A stretch of 53,319 nucleotides of DNA, taken from positions 1-53,319 of the forward strand of contig NZ_JAOART010000110.1 in assembly GCF_025210435.1 (NCBI RefSeq), in the 5' to 3' direction. The translations under genes were made by a program, and so were the position numbers. This document shows, one piece after another, positions 43,636 through 53,179 of this stretch. This DNA is from Anaeromicrobium sp. GTDB taxonomy: Bacteria > Bacillota > Clostridia > Peptostreptococcales > Thermotaleaceae. Each line of letters opens with the position of its first letter. Within the stretch, counting starts at the first letter, position 1. Under the pieces are notes generated by a model. The model saw only the letters and a list, made by a program, of their open reading frames with translations. It was not told the DNA's origin and did not search any database.

Positions 43636-45300
43636 ATGGAAAAAGTAAAGTTTCAAGAATTGAATTGCTCGGATGAAATCAAAAAAGCCATAGGAGATAT
43701 GGGTTTTGAAGAAGCTACTCCTATACAAGCAATGGCGATTCCACTTGTATTAGAAGGAAAGGATGTAGTAGGTCAAGCTCAAACGGGAACAGGTAAAACA
43801 GCTGCCTTTGGCATACCTTTAATAGATAAAATCAATTTAGACGATAGATCAACACAGGGGATAATTTTATGTCCTACTAGGGAACTTGCCGTTCAAGTTT
43901 CAGAAGAAATGTCTAAGATTAGTAAATATAAAAAGAACTTAAGAATTGTTCCTGTATTTGGAGGACAACCTATAGAAAGACAAATAAAGGGACTTAAAAG
44001 GGGAGCTCATATAGTAATTGGAACTCCTGGTAGAGTATTAGATCACATGAGAAGAAAAACTTTAAAGTTGAAAAATCTTAAAGTATTAATATTAGATGAA
44101 GCTGATGAAATGCTAAATATGGGATTTAGAGAAGATATTGAAACTGTAATACAAGGCGTTGAAAACGAAGAAAGACAAACTCTATTATTTTCAGCTACTA
44201 TGCCTAGAGCCATATTAGAAATTATAAATAAATACCAAAAGGATCCACAAATAGTAAAAGTGGCACATAAAGAATTGACTACACCAAATATTAGCCAATG
44301 GTACTTAGAAATGAAAGAAAAGGATAAATTAGAAGTATTATCTAGACTTGTAGATGTGAATAATCCTAAGTTATCCATAGTATTTTGTAACACTAAGAAA
44401 AAGGTTGATGAAGTAACTAATTTACTTCAAATGAGAGGTTACTTAGTAGATAAAATCCATGGAGATATGAAGCAATCTCTAAGATTAAATGTAATAGATA
44501 AGTTCAAAAAAGCAGATGTAGAAATGTTAGTGGCAACAGACGTGGCAGCCCGTGGTCTTGATATTGATGATGTGGAATGTGTATTCAATTATGATGTACC
44601 AAGTCATGAAGAATATTATGTTCATAGAATAGGAAGAACAGGAAGAGCTGGAAGAGAAGGACAAGCATTTTCCTTTGTGACTAAAAGAGATTTCTATCTA
44701 TTAAAGAATATAATGAAATATACTAAAAAGAAAATAAAGAGACAACAAATTCCAACTATTAGTGATATTGAGAATATAAAGATTGAAGCCTTTGTGAAGA
44801 AATTAAAGGATAAGATTGAAGAGGGCAAACTTAAGAAGTATATTGAGATAGTTGATAAATTAATGGAAGATGATGATCATACTTCTGTAGAAATTGCAGC
44901 AGCCCTACTTAAAATGGAACTTGAAATGGAAAACTCTAAGGAAGTTGAAGTTATCAACTTTGGAGATAGAGATAATAAAAGAGGGTCAGGTAGACGTTCT
45001 GGTGGTTATAATGATACGGGTGGAAAAGCTGGAATGGTTAGAATGTTCATTAACATAGGAAAGCAAAAGAGAATAAGAGTTAATGACGTGGTAGGAGCCA
45101 TTGCAGGAGAAACGGGTATTAGAGGAAATTCAATTGGAGATATAGATATTTATGATAACTATACCTTTGTAGAAATACCAGAAAAGGATGCTGAAAAGGT
45201 ATTAAAGATTATGAGTAAAAACACTATCAAAGGAAATAAAATAGTTATAGAACCAGCTAATGGAAGTAACAAGAGAAGAAGAAAAAGAAAATCTAAATAA
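43636..45300 (+). CDS. DEAD-box ATP-dependent RNA helicase with DbpA-type RNA-binding domain
   Basis: 554 residues. Q motif EEATPIQAMAIP, motif I AQTGTGKTAAF, Ia PTRELAVQV, II LDEADEML, III SATMPR, and VI HRIGRTGRAGR are present. A C-terminal RNA-recognition domain (MFINIGKQKRIRVNDVVGAI, then YTFVEIPEKDAEKVL) is of the DbpA/CshA kind, and the last residues are very basic. It acts in ribosome assembly or mRNA decay. A paralog name cannot be assigned with certainty. Confidence 0.94.
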   Translation: MEKVKFQELNCSDEIKKAIGDMGFEEATPIQAMAIPLVLEGKDVVGQAQTGTGKTAAFGIPLIDKINLDDRSTQGIILCPTRELAVQVSEEMSKISKYKKNLRIVPVFGGQPIERQIKGLKRGAHIVIGTPGRVLDHMRRKTLKLKNLKVLILDEADEMLNMGFREDIETVIQGVENEERQTLLFSATMPRAILEIINKYQKDPQIVKVAHKELTTPNISQWYLEMKEKDKLEVLSRLVDVNNPKLSIVFCNTKKKVDEVTNLLQMRGYLVDKIHGDMKQSLRLNVIDKFKKADVEMLVATDVAARGLDIDDVECVFNYDVPSHEEYYVHRIGRTGRAGREGQAFSFVTKRDFYLLKNIMKYTKKKIKRQQIPTISDIENIKIEAFVKKLKDKIEEGKLKKYIEIVDKLMEDDDHTSVEIAAALLKMELEMENSKEVEVINFGDRDNKRGSGRRSGGYNDTGGKAGMVRMFINIGKQKRIRVNDVVGAIAGETGIRGNSIGDIDIYDNYTFVEIPEKDAEKVLKIMSKNTIKGNKIVIEPANGSNKRRRKRKSK

Positions 45301-45306
45301 TATAAA

Positions 45307-45348
45307 TTTAAGGATCTTTCACTAAAAAGGTGAAAGATCTTTTTTTTG
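45307..45348 (+). terminator. Terminator of the helicase gene
   Basis: GATCTTTCAC, short loop, GTGAAAGATC, then eight T. Confidence 0.9.
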
Positions 45349-45479
45349 TTTGTATAAAAAAATATATTGAAATATAATAAAAACATATCGTTTTTCGATA
45401 AAAATATATTGAAAAACATCCGTTTTAATGATATTATATGAATGAGAATTGGAGAAATTTAAAGGGGAGGTTAGATAAT

Positions 45480-45974
45480 ATGAAATATTATGGAGAAAGA
45501 TCTTTAGCAAGTATATTAAAACTTGTTTTAAACCTTTTATTAATAATTGGAGTTTGTATGTTTACCTATATATCTAAGAATGTGATAAGTTCTAATGACT
45601 TGAACATAAGTATTTTTAGGAAAATATCCATATATGGATTATTTGTGATAGGAAGCATATCCTTAATACTTATAGTTTATAACTTAAAGAAAATAGTAGA
45701 TTCACTAGTACATGTAAATCCCTTCATAAGGGAAAATGTAAAAAGGCTCAATTCCATAGCCATAGAGTGTTTTATTATTACAGGTTGTTATTTAATAAAT
45801 TTTTTCATAAACCCTAAGTATGTGGACTTTAATCTAATTACAGTAGATATGAAAGGAATACATACGGACATGGAATTTTTCATATTTTTATTTGCTGGGT
45901 CTTTCATATTAATTTTATCTAAAGTCTTTGAACAGGCTGTAGAAGTAAAAGAAGAAAATGATTTTACCATATAG
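45480..45974 (+). CDS. DUF2975 membrane protein
   Basis: 164 residues from the ATG at 45480 (GGGGAGG upstream); a longer frame from 45438 covers this site. Four hydrophobic segments are visible, near residues 10-32, 45-68, 95-117 and 133-150. The arrangement with the next gene, a small Cro/CI regulator, is typical of DUF2975 genes in Firmicutes. Function unknown. Confidence 0.8.
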   Translation: MKYYGERSLASILKLVLNLLLIIGVCMFTYISKNVISSNDLNISIFRKISIYGLFVIGSISLILIVYNLKKIVDSLVHVNPFIRENVKRLNSIAIECFIITGCYLINFFINPKYVDFNLITVDMKGIHTDMEFFIFLFAGSFILILSKVFEQAVEVKEENDFTI

Positions 45975-45986
45975 AGGAGGGGGAAA

Positions 45987-46193
45987 ATGGCTATTGTGGT
46001 GAATTTAGATGTTATGATGGCAAAGAGAAAAGTTTCACTATCTGAGCTGGCTAGTAGGGTAGGTATAACTAATGCCAATTTATCTATATTGAAGAACAAC
46101 AAGGCTAAGGCCATAAGATTTACAACATTAGAGGCCATATGCAATGAACTCAATTGTCAACCAGGGGACATACTAGAGTATGTGGAGGATTAA
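45987..46193 (+). CDS. Small Cro/CI-type helix-turn-helix regulator (YozG-like)
   Basis: 68 residues, one XRE-type HTH: MMAKRKVSLSELASRVGITN, then NLSILKNNKAKAIRFTTLEA. The C-terminus (ELNCQPGDILEYVED) is typical of the YozG group. GAGGAGGGGG precedes the ATG. Cotranscribed with the DUF2975 gene, 12 bases upstream. Confidence 0.9.
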   Translation: MAIVVNLDVMMAKRKVSLSELASRVGITNANLSILKNNKAKAIRFTTLEAICNELNCQPGDILEYVED

Positions 46194-46230
46194 ATTATAG
46201 TTTATGTTAGAAGGGGTTAGGAGGAATAGT

Positions 46231-47688
46231 ATGAGTATAGATGAAAGGTTAAAAATTATTTTTATTGGAATAATCATGGGAGTCATATTTAATTACTTTT
46301 TTGTAGATAGGCTTTTAGGTATTTCCGTAGTAATGTATGTATGCATATTTTTGAGTTTAACCATATGGACCATAAGAAAAGAGGAGTATAGGGTTAACAA
46401 GTTTAGTTGGGTACTTTTGTTGAGTATAATTCTTTTATGTCTTTCCTTTGGAATATACAATAATGAAGTATTAAATTATATTAATATGGTATTAATTCCC
46501 CTATTGATAGTTTCATACCTATGTATAATTTCATATGAAGAGATGAATATATTAAATTTTAATTTTCTAAAGAATATATTGAAAAAAATCACTGTTGGTT
46601 CTGTGACAAACTCCTATGAGTTTACAGACTGGACAATAGAGCATTCAAAAGAAATAAGTAAGAAAAGTAAAAATAATACCATATATAGGGGAATATTAAA
46701 GGGGATTTTAATATCTTGTCCCTTATTAATAATAATAATAAAATTATTATCATCAGCAGATATGGTATTTGCCTATTATACCTCTGACATATACGAAGGC
46801 GTAATTAATATGAACAGAAATATATTTTTTATACGTACCCTTGTATTTTTATTGGTTAGTTTATATACAATAGGATTCATAGCTAATTTTAAATACGAAT
46901 ATAAAGAAAATATAAATAAAAAAATCATTAATATTAAATTATGGGAACCTATAACTTTATTAACCATAATCTTTTTCATATCAATAGTTTATGGATTATT
47001 CACTAGTATTCAATTTTCCTATTTATATGGTGGGGTAAAGAATGTACTACCAGGAGGTCTATCCCATGCTTCCTATGCTCGAAGGGGATTTTTTGAATTA
47101 ATATTTGTAACTCTAATAAACTTTGTTATTCTAATGCTATTTATGAAATTCTCTAAGAAAGATAATGAAAAATTAAATAAACTAATGGATCTATCCTATA
47201 GTGTATTAGTGGTATTTACATGTAATATGCTAGTATCTGCCGCTTATAAGATGGCCCTATATGAAGAACGATTTGGCTATACTAGACTTAGGTTATTTGT
47301 TGAAAGTTTTATGGCACTTTTAGGTTTAGTACTAGTAATTCTTTTATTAAGTATATGGATAAAGAAAATACCCTTATGTAAATCTGTTGCAGTATGTACA
47401 TTAATAGTATATATATCTTTAAACTTTATGAATGTGGATAAAATAATAGCTAAAAAAAACATAGAGAGATATGATAAGGACTATGGCATTGATATGGGGT
47501 ATATGGCAAGTCTATCCTGTGATGCTACAGAGGAGATAGAGGTATTACTAAAATCACAAAGTATACTTGTGGTAGATGGTGCTAAAAAATGTTTAAAAAT
47601 AATAGATAATAAAACTCATAAGGGCTCCTATTGGTATGAATATAATTACTACAAAAATAAACTTGAGAAAGTAATGAAAAATATTTAG
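46231..47688 (+). CDS. DUF4153/DUF4173-type multi-span membrane protein
   Basis: 485 residues from the ATG at 46231 (AGGAGG upstream). About ten to twelve hydrophobic segments. SHASYARRGFFELIFVTLIN near the middle is the conserved segment of the DUF4173 family. Function unknown. It belongs to the same direction set as DUF2975 and the HTH gene. Its TAG stop codon lies in the first bases of repeat B3. Confidence 0.78.
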   Translation: MSIDERLKIIFIGIIMGVIFNYFFVDRLLGISVVMYVCIFLSLTIWTIRKEEYRVNKFSWVLLLSIILLCLSFGIYNNEVLNYINMVLIPLLIVSYLCIISYEEMNILNFNFLKNILKKITVGSVTNSYEFTDWTIEHSKEISKKSKNNTIYRGILKGILISCPLLIIIIKLLSSADMVFAYYTSDIYEGVINMNRNIFFIRTLVFLLVSLYTIGFIANFKYEYKENINKKIINIKLWEPITLLTIIFFISIVYGLFTSIQFSYLYGGVKNVLPGGLSHASYARRGFFELIFVTLINFVILMLFMKFSKKDNEKLNKLMDLSYSVLVVFTCNMLVSAAYKMALYEERFGYTRLRLFVESFMALLGLVLVILLLSIWIKKIPLCKSVAVCTLIVYISLNFMNVDKIIAKKNIERYDKDYGIDMGYMASLSCDATEEIEVLLKSQSILVVDGAKKCLKIIDNKTHKGSYWYEYNYYKNKLEKVMKNI

Positions 47689-47845
47689 GAATAAGAAAGA
47701 AATAAACTAGTCAGTTCTCTAAGGGATTTGGATTATTTTCAAGGCATGGTGAGGGAGCATATTGAACATATGTAAGCGATTTTATAACGAAGAAAATAAT
47801 TCAAATAACCAGTGAAATGAATAATTTATTTTTTGAATATGCCTT
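47687..47845. repeat. Family B foldback element, copy B3
   Basis: 159 bp, reverse complement of B1 with a few changes. Starts AGGAATAAGAAAGAAATAAA and ends TTTTTTGAATATGCCTT. Its first bases provide the stop of the upstream gene, and its end lies 4 bases before the ribosome binding site of the exosortase gene. Confidence 0.85.
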
Positions 47846-47859
47846 AGAAGGGGTATAGA

Positions 47860-48384
47860 ATGAACTATATTTGGTATATATTGCTGGGGATTTTAATAGG
47901 GACTATTAAGTTCATAAGTGTTAAAGCCCCACTGAATAACTTTTTATTTTTATTAAATCCCATAGTTTGGATTGTGAAAAAGTACCTTAATATTAACTTT
48001 TCCTATTATGAAAATTTAGGATTTTTAAGTGAAGATATGAATATAAATATTGGAAAGTCCTGCCTAGGAATTAATTTTTTTATAGTAATGTTTTTTATGA
48101 TAATTACTTCATTTGTGAAAAACATAAAAAGCAGTATAAATAAACTATTCTTTATACTGTTAGTATTAATATATTCATATATGGCTACTATTTTATCCAC
48201 TAGTGCTAGGATAATAGGATCCATATGTATTATGAGATTAATTCCTGTTGGGTATATGAAGTATGAAAGATTGATTCATGAGTTTGTAGGTGTGTCCTTT
48301 TATTTCACCTATATGATAGGATCCTATTATATATTTTTAAAGGGCTTTGAGAAATGGGGGAAGGTTTATGAGAAAAGAATATAA
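47860..48384 (+). CDS. xrtK: Exosortase K
   Basis: 174 residues, five or six membrane segments. The exosortase/archaeosortase catalytic residues are visible: C68 in GKSCLGINFF, R117 in STSARIIGS and H140 in RLIHEFVGV. Size and sequence match exosortase K, which is paired with MSEP-CTERM proteins. The next gene, overlapping by 17 bases, encodes such a protein. It should cleave or transfer that protein at its C-terminal sorting signal on the outer face of the membrane. Confidence 0.88.
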   Translation: MNYIWYILLGILIGTIKFISVKAPLNNFLFLLNPIVWIVKKYLNINFSYYENLGFLSEDMNINIGKSCLGINFFIVMFFMIITSFVKNIKSSINKLFFILLVLIYSYMATILSTSARIIGSICIMRLIPVGYMKYERLIHEFVGVSFYFTYMIGSYYIFLKGFEKWGKVYEKRI

Positions 48385-50716
48385 AAAACTGTGTTTCATA
48401 GGAGTTCCTTTAGGATGGTATGTGATAGCTAGTTTAATAATGAATAAATTTCTAGCCATAAAGGAAACTGCCCTAGGAGGAACATTGACCATAATTGTAG
48501 GAGCAATCATAGCTATTATTTTTTATATCTTTAAAGCTGTTTATGCTAAGATGAAAAATAAGGATGGTTCATGGAAGAAATATACGAGTATTATTATTTT
48601 AGTGGGAGCAATAGGTGGACTTTCCTTAAATGAATCTATAGATAATTTGTTTGGGGACTTTTCTCACCCTATTTTTTATATAGTAGCCATTGTAACATGC
48701 GTAAATTTATCTATTGTGAATGTATCAGATGAAAAAAAGAAATTAATTTTGTATGGAATAAAATCCATAACATTTTCCTTTACTTTATATTTTTTTGTAA
48801 TATTTGTTCAACTAATTCCCCTTTCCATTGTTGGTATTGTATTTATGGGGTTAGGCATATTAATGATGGTTCCCATATTTCTGATGATAGTCCACACCAT
48901 ATGTCTATGGAATGATTTTGTCACCTTAAAGGTAAGAGGTGGAAAGTTAAGTCTCATATTAATTTTTCTTATGGGAATTAATATAATACCCATGGGCTTA
49001 TATGTTAGTGTGAAAAATGATAGGCATAATTTTAATAGGGCCATGGAATATGTATATGAAAGGGCCTTTGAAGATACTAAAAGAAGTGATATAAATTTAG
49101 GAGCAATAAAAAGGACTTTAACTAATATAAAATACATAAAGGGATTAGAAAGAAATGATATGGGTAAAACTACTATTCCCTATATAACATCCTTTTATGA
49201 AAAGAATATATTAGAAAGTAAATCCATATCAAAGGTAAAGGCTAAAAAAATGGAGGAAATATTTTTAGGTAGTGATCACATTAGTGTTTGGGAGGAAGAT
49301 TACTACAAAGAAAATGAAGGAATACATTTAGAAAATATAAGCAGTGAAACTATATATGATGAAAAATCAAAAATATATAGAAGTTGGATTCATTTAGAAG
49401 TACAAAATGACAAGAGGTGGAGAAATGAATTTAGAACTACCTTTAATATACCAGAAGGGTCATTTATAAGTAATTATTATTTATATGTTAATAATATTAA
49501 AAAATATGGCCTTGTGGCAGATAAAAGGGCAGCCAATTGGATATATGAAAGTGAAAAAAGAAAAAGAAGAGATCCAGGAGTATTAACTTATGGGGGAGAC
49601 AATAGGGTCTTGTTAAAAATTTTTCCCTTTGAGGATAAGGAACTGAGAAAAACTGGAATAGAAATAATTCATAAAGGGCCCATAACGATGGAGTTAGAAG
49701 GCAGAAAGATTAAGTTAGAAGGAAAAGATAATAACATGAAATTTGAAAATGAACATTATGCTTATATATCAGCTCTAGGAAAAAATTATTTAGATAAGGT
49801 AGTTAGACCTAATAAATATTATTTCATAGTAGATTATTCAGATAAAAATAAAAATTATACATATGATCACATAAAAGACCTAGAATCCTATATAGAAAAG
49901 AATAACCTAAAGGATAAGGTAGGAGAAATAATAGGATTAAATTATGAAGAGAATATATTTAATTATGATGAATTTAAGATAAATAAGTTAAATGGTGTGG
50001 AAAATAAGGGGGGATTTTATTTAGAAAAATCTATAAAGAGAATACTATATGAAAACTATGTGAAAGATAATACCTCTAGGCCAATAATAGTAGTTTATAG
50101 TAATTGGGTAGAAAATGGTGTACTTTCAGATTCCCTAAGGGATTTTAAATTTACCATGCCAGAGGAAATGACTTATTATGAAATGGATGAAAATAATAAT
50201 CTTATAAAGAGGTATTTAAGTGATATAGATTTTACTAATATGCCATTTGAAGTAGATGAAATAGAAAAGAAAGAAGTTCTAAAATGGCAAAGTAAAGATG
50301 GAAGAATATATTATTTACCAGATAATGGGGAAGATAGTATTGTATTATTAAATCACAATATGGATTTAAAGGATGTGAAGGTAAATAACATATGGGAAAA
50401 GGGCCTTTTATTAAGAAGTGCTCATATGAGTAGTATCTTTCATCCTGAAAGATATGTAGATAGTACCCTTAACATGGTAAAAGAAAGTATTAGAAGTAAG
50501 ATCATGAGTCACTCCACATCTTATATTGTTTTAGAAAATAAAGATCAAGAAAATAGAATGCTTAAAAAGCAAAAACAATTATTAGATGCAAAATCTTCTC
50601 TTGAACTGGGAGATATAGTAGAAATGAGTGAACCAAATTCTATTTTAATATACGTTTTATTATTATTAGGATTAATATTAATGAGAAATAAAAGAATAAA
50701 AAAACTAAAAAACTAA
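48368..50716 (+). CDS. MSEP-CTERM sorting domain protein, exosortase K target
   Basis: 782 residues from the ATG at 48368 (GGGGGAAGG upstream). About seven membrane segments in residues 5-215. Residues about 300-430 resemble a VIT domain (FNIPEGSFISNYYLYVNN, then RDPGVLTYGGDNRVLLKIFP). A following segment YYFIVDYSDKNKNY may be a degenerate von Willebrand A-like fold. The C-terminus has the sorting signal: MSEP at residues 753-756, a hydrophobic helix (NSILIYVLLLLGLILM) and a basic end (RNKRIKKLKN). It overlaps the exosortase gene. Function of the protein itself is unknown. Confidence 0.88.
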   Translation: MRKEYKKLCFIGVPLGWYVIASLIMNKFLAIKETALGGTLTIIVGAIIAIIFYIFKAVYAKMKNKDGSWKKYTSIIILVGAIGGLSLNESIDNLFGDFSHPIFYIVAIVTCVNLSIVNVSDEKKKLILYGIKSITFSFTLYFFVIFVQLIPLSIVGIVFMGLGILMMVPIFLMIVHTICLWNDFVTLKVRGGKLSLILIFLMGINIIPMGLYVSVKNDRHNFNRAMEYVYERAFEDTKRSDINLGAIKRTLTNIKYIKGLERNDMGKTTIPYITSFYEKNILESKSISKVKAKKMEEIFLGSDHISVWEEDYYKENEGIHLENISSETIYDEKSKIYRSWIHLEVQNDKRWRNEFRTTFNIPEGSFISNYYLYVNNIKKYGLVADKRAANWIYESEKRKRRDPGVLTYGGDNRVLLKIFPFEDKELRKTGIEIIHKGPITMELEGRKIKLEGKDNNMKFENEHYAYISALGKNYLDKVVRPNKYYFIVDYSDKNKNYTYDHIKDLESYIEKNNLKDKVGEIIGLNYEENIFNYDEFKINKLNGVENKGGFYLEKSIKRILYENYVKDNTSRPIIVVYSNWVENGVLSDSLRDFKFTMPEEMTYYEMDENNNLIKRYLSDIDFTNMPFEVDEIEKKEVLKWQSKDGRIYYLPDNGEDSIVLLNHNMDLKDVKVNNIWEKGLLLRSAHMSSIFHPERYVDSTLNMVKESIRSKIMSHSTSYIVLENKDQENRMLKKQKQLLDAKSSLELGDIVEMSEPNSILIYVLLLLGLILMRNKRIKKLKN

Positions 50717-50749
50717 CTGGGAAAAATATTCCAGTTAGTTTTTTATATA
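50711..50749 (+). terminator. Terminator of the exosortase operon
   Basis: AACTAACTGG, loop, CCAGTTAGTTTTTT. The stem overlaps the stop codon. Confidence 0.88.
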
Positions 50750-50789
50750 TAAAGGATTTTTCAAATTAATATATAAAATATAAAAGGGG

Positions 50790-51028
50790 TATAGATTTCC
50801 TATTTGTAAACTTGCTTTATGTGAGCCTACTTCAGGAAAATATATTGAAAATCTTTTCCACCCAAGTCCTTGTCACAAGCGAAAGTGTGAATCTTCGTAG
50901 GTAGGTTCATGAGTCATGTTGAGGTAGCATAGGATGTTGTGACGTTCCAGGGTTCCAAAGATTTTCAATATATTTTCCCTTGTAGGCAAGTTACTGTATA
51001 AAACAAATTTAAAATCAAGAAATCTATA
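50790..51028 (+). repeat. Family A structured repeat, copy A5
   Basis: 239 bp. The best-preserved copy: inner arms 50835-50856 and 50957-50978 form a perfect 22-bp stem; GTCACAA and TTGTGAC form a further 7-bp stem inside. Ends TATAGATTTC and GAAATCTATA pair. It fills the gap between the terminator and the transporter gene, whose ribosome binding site starts 9 bases after its end. Confidence 0.92.
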
Positions 51029-51049
51029 TATTTTATGGAGGGATTTTAT

Positions 51050-51946
51050 ATGAATAAAAAATGGTTATATGCAGATTTATCATTGGTTTTAGTAGCTTTG
51101 GTTTGGGGTTCTACATTTGTAGTTATAAAGGACACTTTATCCCATGCTAAACCACTAGGGTTTATGGCCCTTAGATTTATTTTAGCCACGGTCATATTAG
51201 GAGGAATATTTAACAAGAAACTTAGACAGTCTAATAAGTCAGAGATAAGGGCAGGGGCCATTATAGGAGTAATCCTTTATTTAGGCCTTTTGATTCAGAC
51301 AATAGGACTTATATATACCACCGCTTCAAAGCAGGCTTTTTTAACTGCCGTATATGTGGTAATAGTTCCCTTTTTAGTTTGGATAATATATAAGAAACCA
51401 CCAGATAGCTATTCCATAATAGGAGCCATACTGGCCCTAATAGGAATTGGATTTTTAACTATAGATGGAAGCTTTAGGGTGGATAGTCTTAATAAGGGGG
51501 ATATGCTTACTTTATGTTGTGCTCTATTTTTTGCAGGCCACATTGTATCTATAGGGTATTTTGCAAAGGATATGGAACCTATTGTCCTTAGTATAGTTCA
51601 ATTTGGTGTAACGGCCTTATTATTTTTAGTATCTGCCTTAATAGTAGAAGGGAGTAAATATATCTTACAGCCTAACACTTTAAAGGCAGCTTTATACTTA
51701 GCCCTAGTTGGAACAGTATTTGCATACACGGTGCAAAATGTGGCTCAAAAATATACATCATCCACCCATGCGGCCATAATATTGTCATTAGAATCTGTAT
51801 TTGGAACTATTTTGGGTGTGTATATACTAGGAGAAATAATGACAAGAGAAATGATTATAGGGTGCATAGTAATCTTTGTAGGAATTATAATTACTGAAAC
51901 TAAATTAGAATTTATTAAAGTAAAAAGGGAAGAGGATAGTTATTAA
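51050..51946 (+). CDS. EamA/DMT family transporter
   Basis: 298 residues from the ATG at 51050; an upstream ATG at 51035 lies in its ribosome binding site (GGAGGG). Ten hydrophobic segments in two repeats. ALVWGSTFVVIKDTLSHAKP near the N-terminus and SSTHAAIILSLESVFGTILG near the C-terminus are typical EamA motifs. Substrate unknown. Confidence 0.9.
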   Translation: MNKKWLYADLSLVLVALVWGSTFVVIKDTLSHAKPLGFMALRFILATVILGGIFNKKLRQSNKSEIRAGAIIGVILYLGLLIQTIGLIYTTASKQAFLTAVYVVIVPFLVWIIYKKPPDSYSIIGAILALIGIGFLTIDGSFRVDSLNKGDMLTLCCALFFAGHIVSIGYFAKDMEPIVLSIVQFGVTALLFLVSALIVEGSKYILQPNTLKAALYLALVGTVFAYTVQNVAQKYTSSTHAAIILSLESVFGTILGVYILGEIMTREMIIGCIVIFVGIIITETKLEFIKVKREEDSY

Positions 51947-51969
51947 TAACTATCCTCTTCCCTTTTTTC
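51923..51969. terminator. Bidirectional terminator
   Basis: AAAAGGGAAGAGGATAGTTA and its exact complement form a perfect palindrome that includes the stop codon of the transporter gene. It serves the convergent alcohol dehydrogenase gene as well. Confidence 0.92.
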
Positions 51970-51975
51970 ATATGC

Positions 51976-53145
51976 CTAAAGCCTATTTTTTAATATTTTT
52001 TCCATATCTTTGTAAGAAAGCTCTGTTGGATTATTTTTATTAGAACTACTTTTTATTATTTTATCTAATGAATTTTCAGTAATTCCATACTCTCTCAATC
52101 TAGGTATTTTATAAGTATCAATTATGTGATCTATGTAGTTTATAAGAGTGGTACAACCTTTTTGTATGCATAAGCTAGGATCATTTGAAAGAATTCTTCC
52201 TACTTTAGCATATTTTTCTAGATAGTAAGTGTCTTCATCATATGTAAGTTTGTTTATGTTCAATTTAATAGCCTCACCTAATAAGGTGGCGCAAGCAGTA
52301 CCATGGGGGATATTAAAATAACCTCCTAGGGGACCAGCAATACCATGAACGATGCCTAGGCCCACATTAGCTAAAACTATTCCTGACAGGAAGGCAGCAT
52401 ATGCTAAGGAAGCACGGGCATTTAAATCTTTTTCATCCTCCAATGCTTTATTAAAACCCTCAGAGAAGGCTTCAATACCACTTAATGCTAATGCGTCTGA
52501 TAGGGGATTTGATTTTGTAGATAAGTAAGCACCTAATAATTGGGTGAAGGCATCTAGTCCGCTAGATATGGTAACCTTAGTAGGTGTATTTACCATAAAA
52601 ATAGGATCTATAATAGCCACATTAGGTATGAAGTTACTATGTCTAAGGGATTTTTTAAATCCATCAGAAGACACGTGACTTAATACGGCATTTTTTGTAG
52701 CTTCACTACCCGTACCTGATGTGGTGGGCATGGCTATGAATGGTAATTTATTACCAGGATGTTTTTTAGTGTTTTTAGGCAACTCTAAAAAATCCACAGT
52801 AGATTCATCTAATAGAAACATGGCAGATATGGCCTTACCCGTATCAATAACACTTCCACCACCTATTGCTACTACTAAATCTATTTTTTCTTCCCTGTGA
52901 TTTTTCACAATTTCATCTATGAAATAGGGAGAGGGTTCTCCCAATACTTGTACCCGATGAAAATCAATATTATTTTCCCTTAATAGGCATGAAATCATTT
53001 CATATTTTCCTGAATTGTCTAGGGAATTTCCTCCCGTAACTAGTATAATATTAGATCCATAATTTAAAATATACTTAGGTAACGCATGAATTTTGTTTTC
53101 ACCAAATTCAATTTTGGGAACTAGTGAAAAAGAAAAATTATACAC
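51976..53145 (-). CDS. Iron-containing alcohol dehydrogenase
   Basis: 389 residues from a GTG with AAGGAGG 8 bases upstream. NAD-binding VVAIGGGSVIDTGKAIS near residue 90, the family signature around PFIAMPTTSGTGSEATKNAV, and metal ligands in GLGIVHGIAGPLGGYFNIPH followed by GTACA are present. It belongs to the group III metal-dependent dehydrogenases (butanol/1,3-propanediol type). The substrate is unknown. Repeat A6 lies just upstream. Confidence 0.92.
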   Translation of the reverse strand: MYNFSFSLVPKIEFGENKIHALPKYILNYGSNIILVTGGNSLDNSGKYEMISCLLRENNIDFHRVQVLGEPSPYFIDEIVKNHREEKIDLVVAIGGGSVIDTGKAISAMFLLDESTVDFLELPKNTKKHPGNKLPFIAMPTTSGTGSEATKNAVLSHVSSDGFKKSLRHSNFIPNVAIIDPIFMVNTPTKVTISSGLDAFTQLLGAYLSTKSNPLSDALALSGIEAFSEGFNKALEDEKDLNARASLAYAAFLSGIVLANVGLGIVHGIAGPLGGYFNIPHGTACATLLGEAIKLNINKLTYDEDTYYLEKYAKVGRILSNDPSLCIQKGCTTLINYIDHIIDTYKIPRLREYGITENSLDKIIKSSSNKNNPTELSYKDMEKILKNRL

Positions 53146-53179
53146 TAATAAATCCTCCTTTTGAAAGCTTTAATAATAC

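Noticed and set aside
45159-45510. Minus-strand open frames over the helicase end and the DUF2975 start
   Set aside because: They are complements of the plus-strand genes and of a terminator, with no ribosome binding site or family similarity.
47277-47462. Minus-strand open frame within the DUF4173 gene
   Set aside because: Antisense shadow of a clear membrane protein gene.
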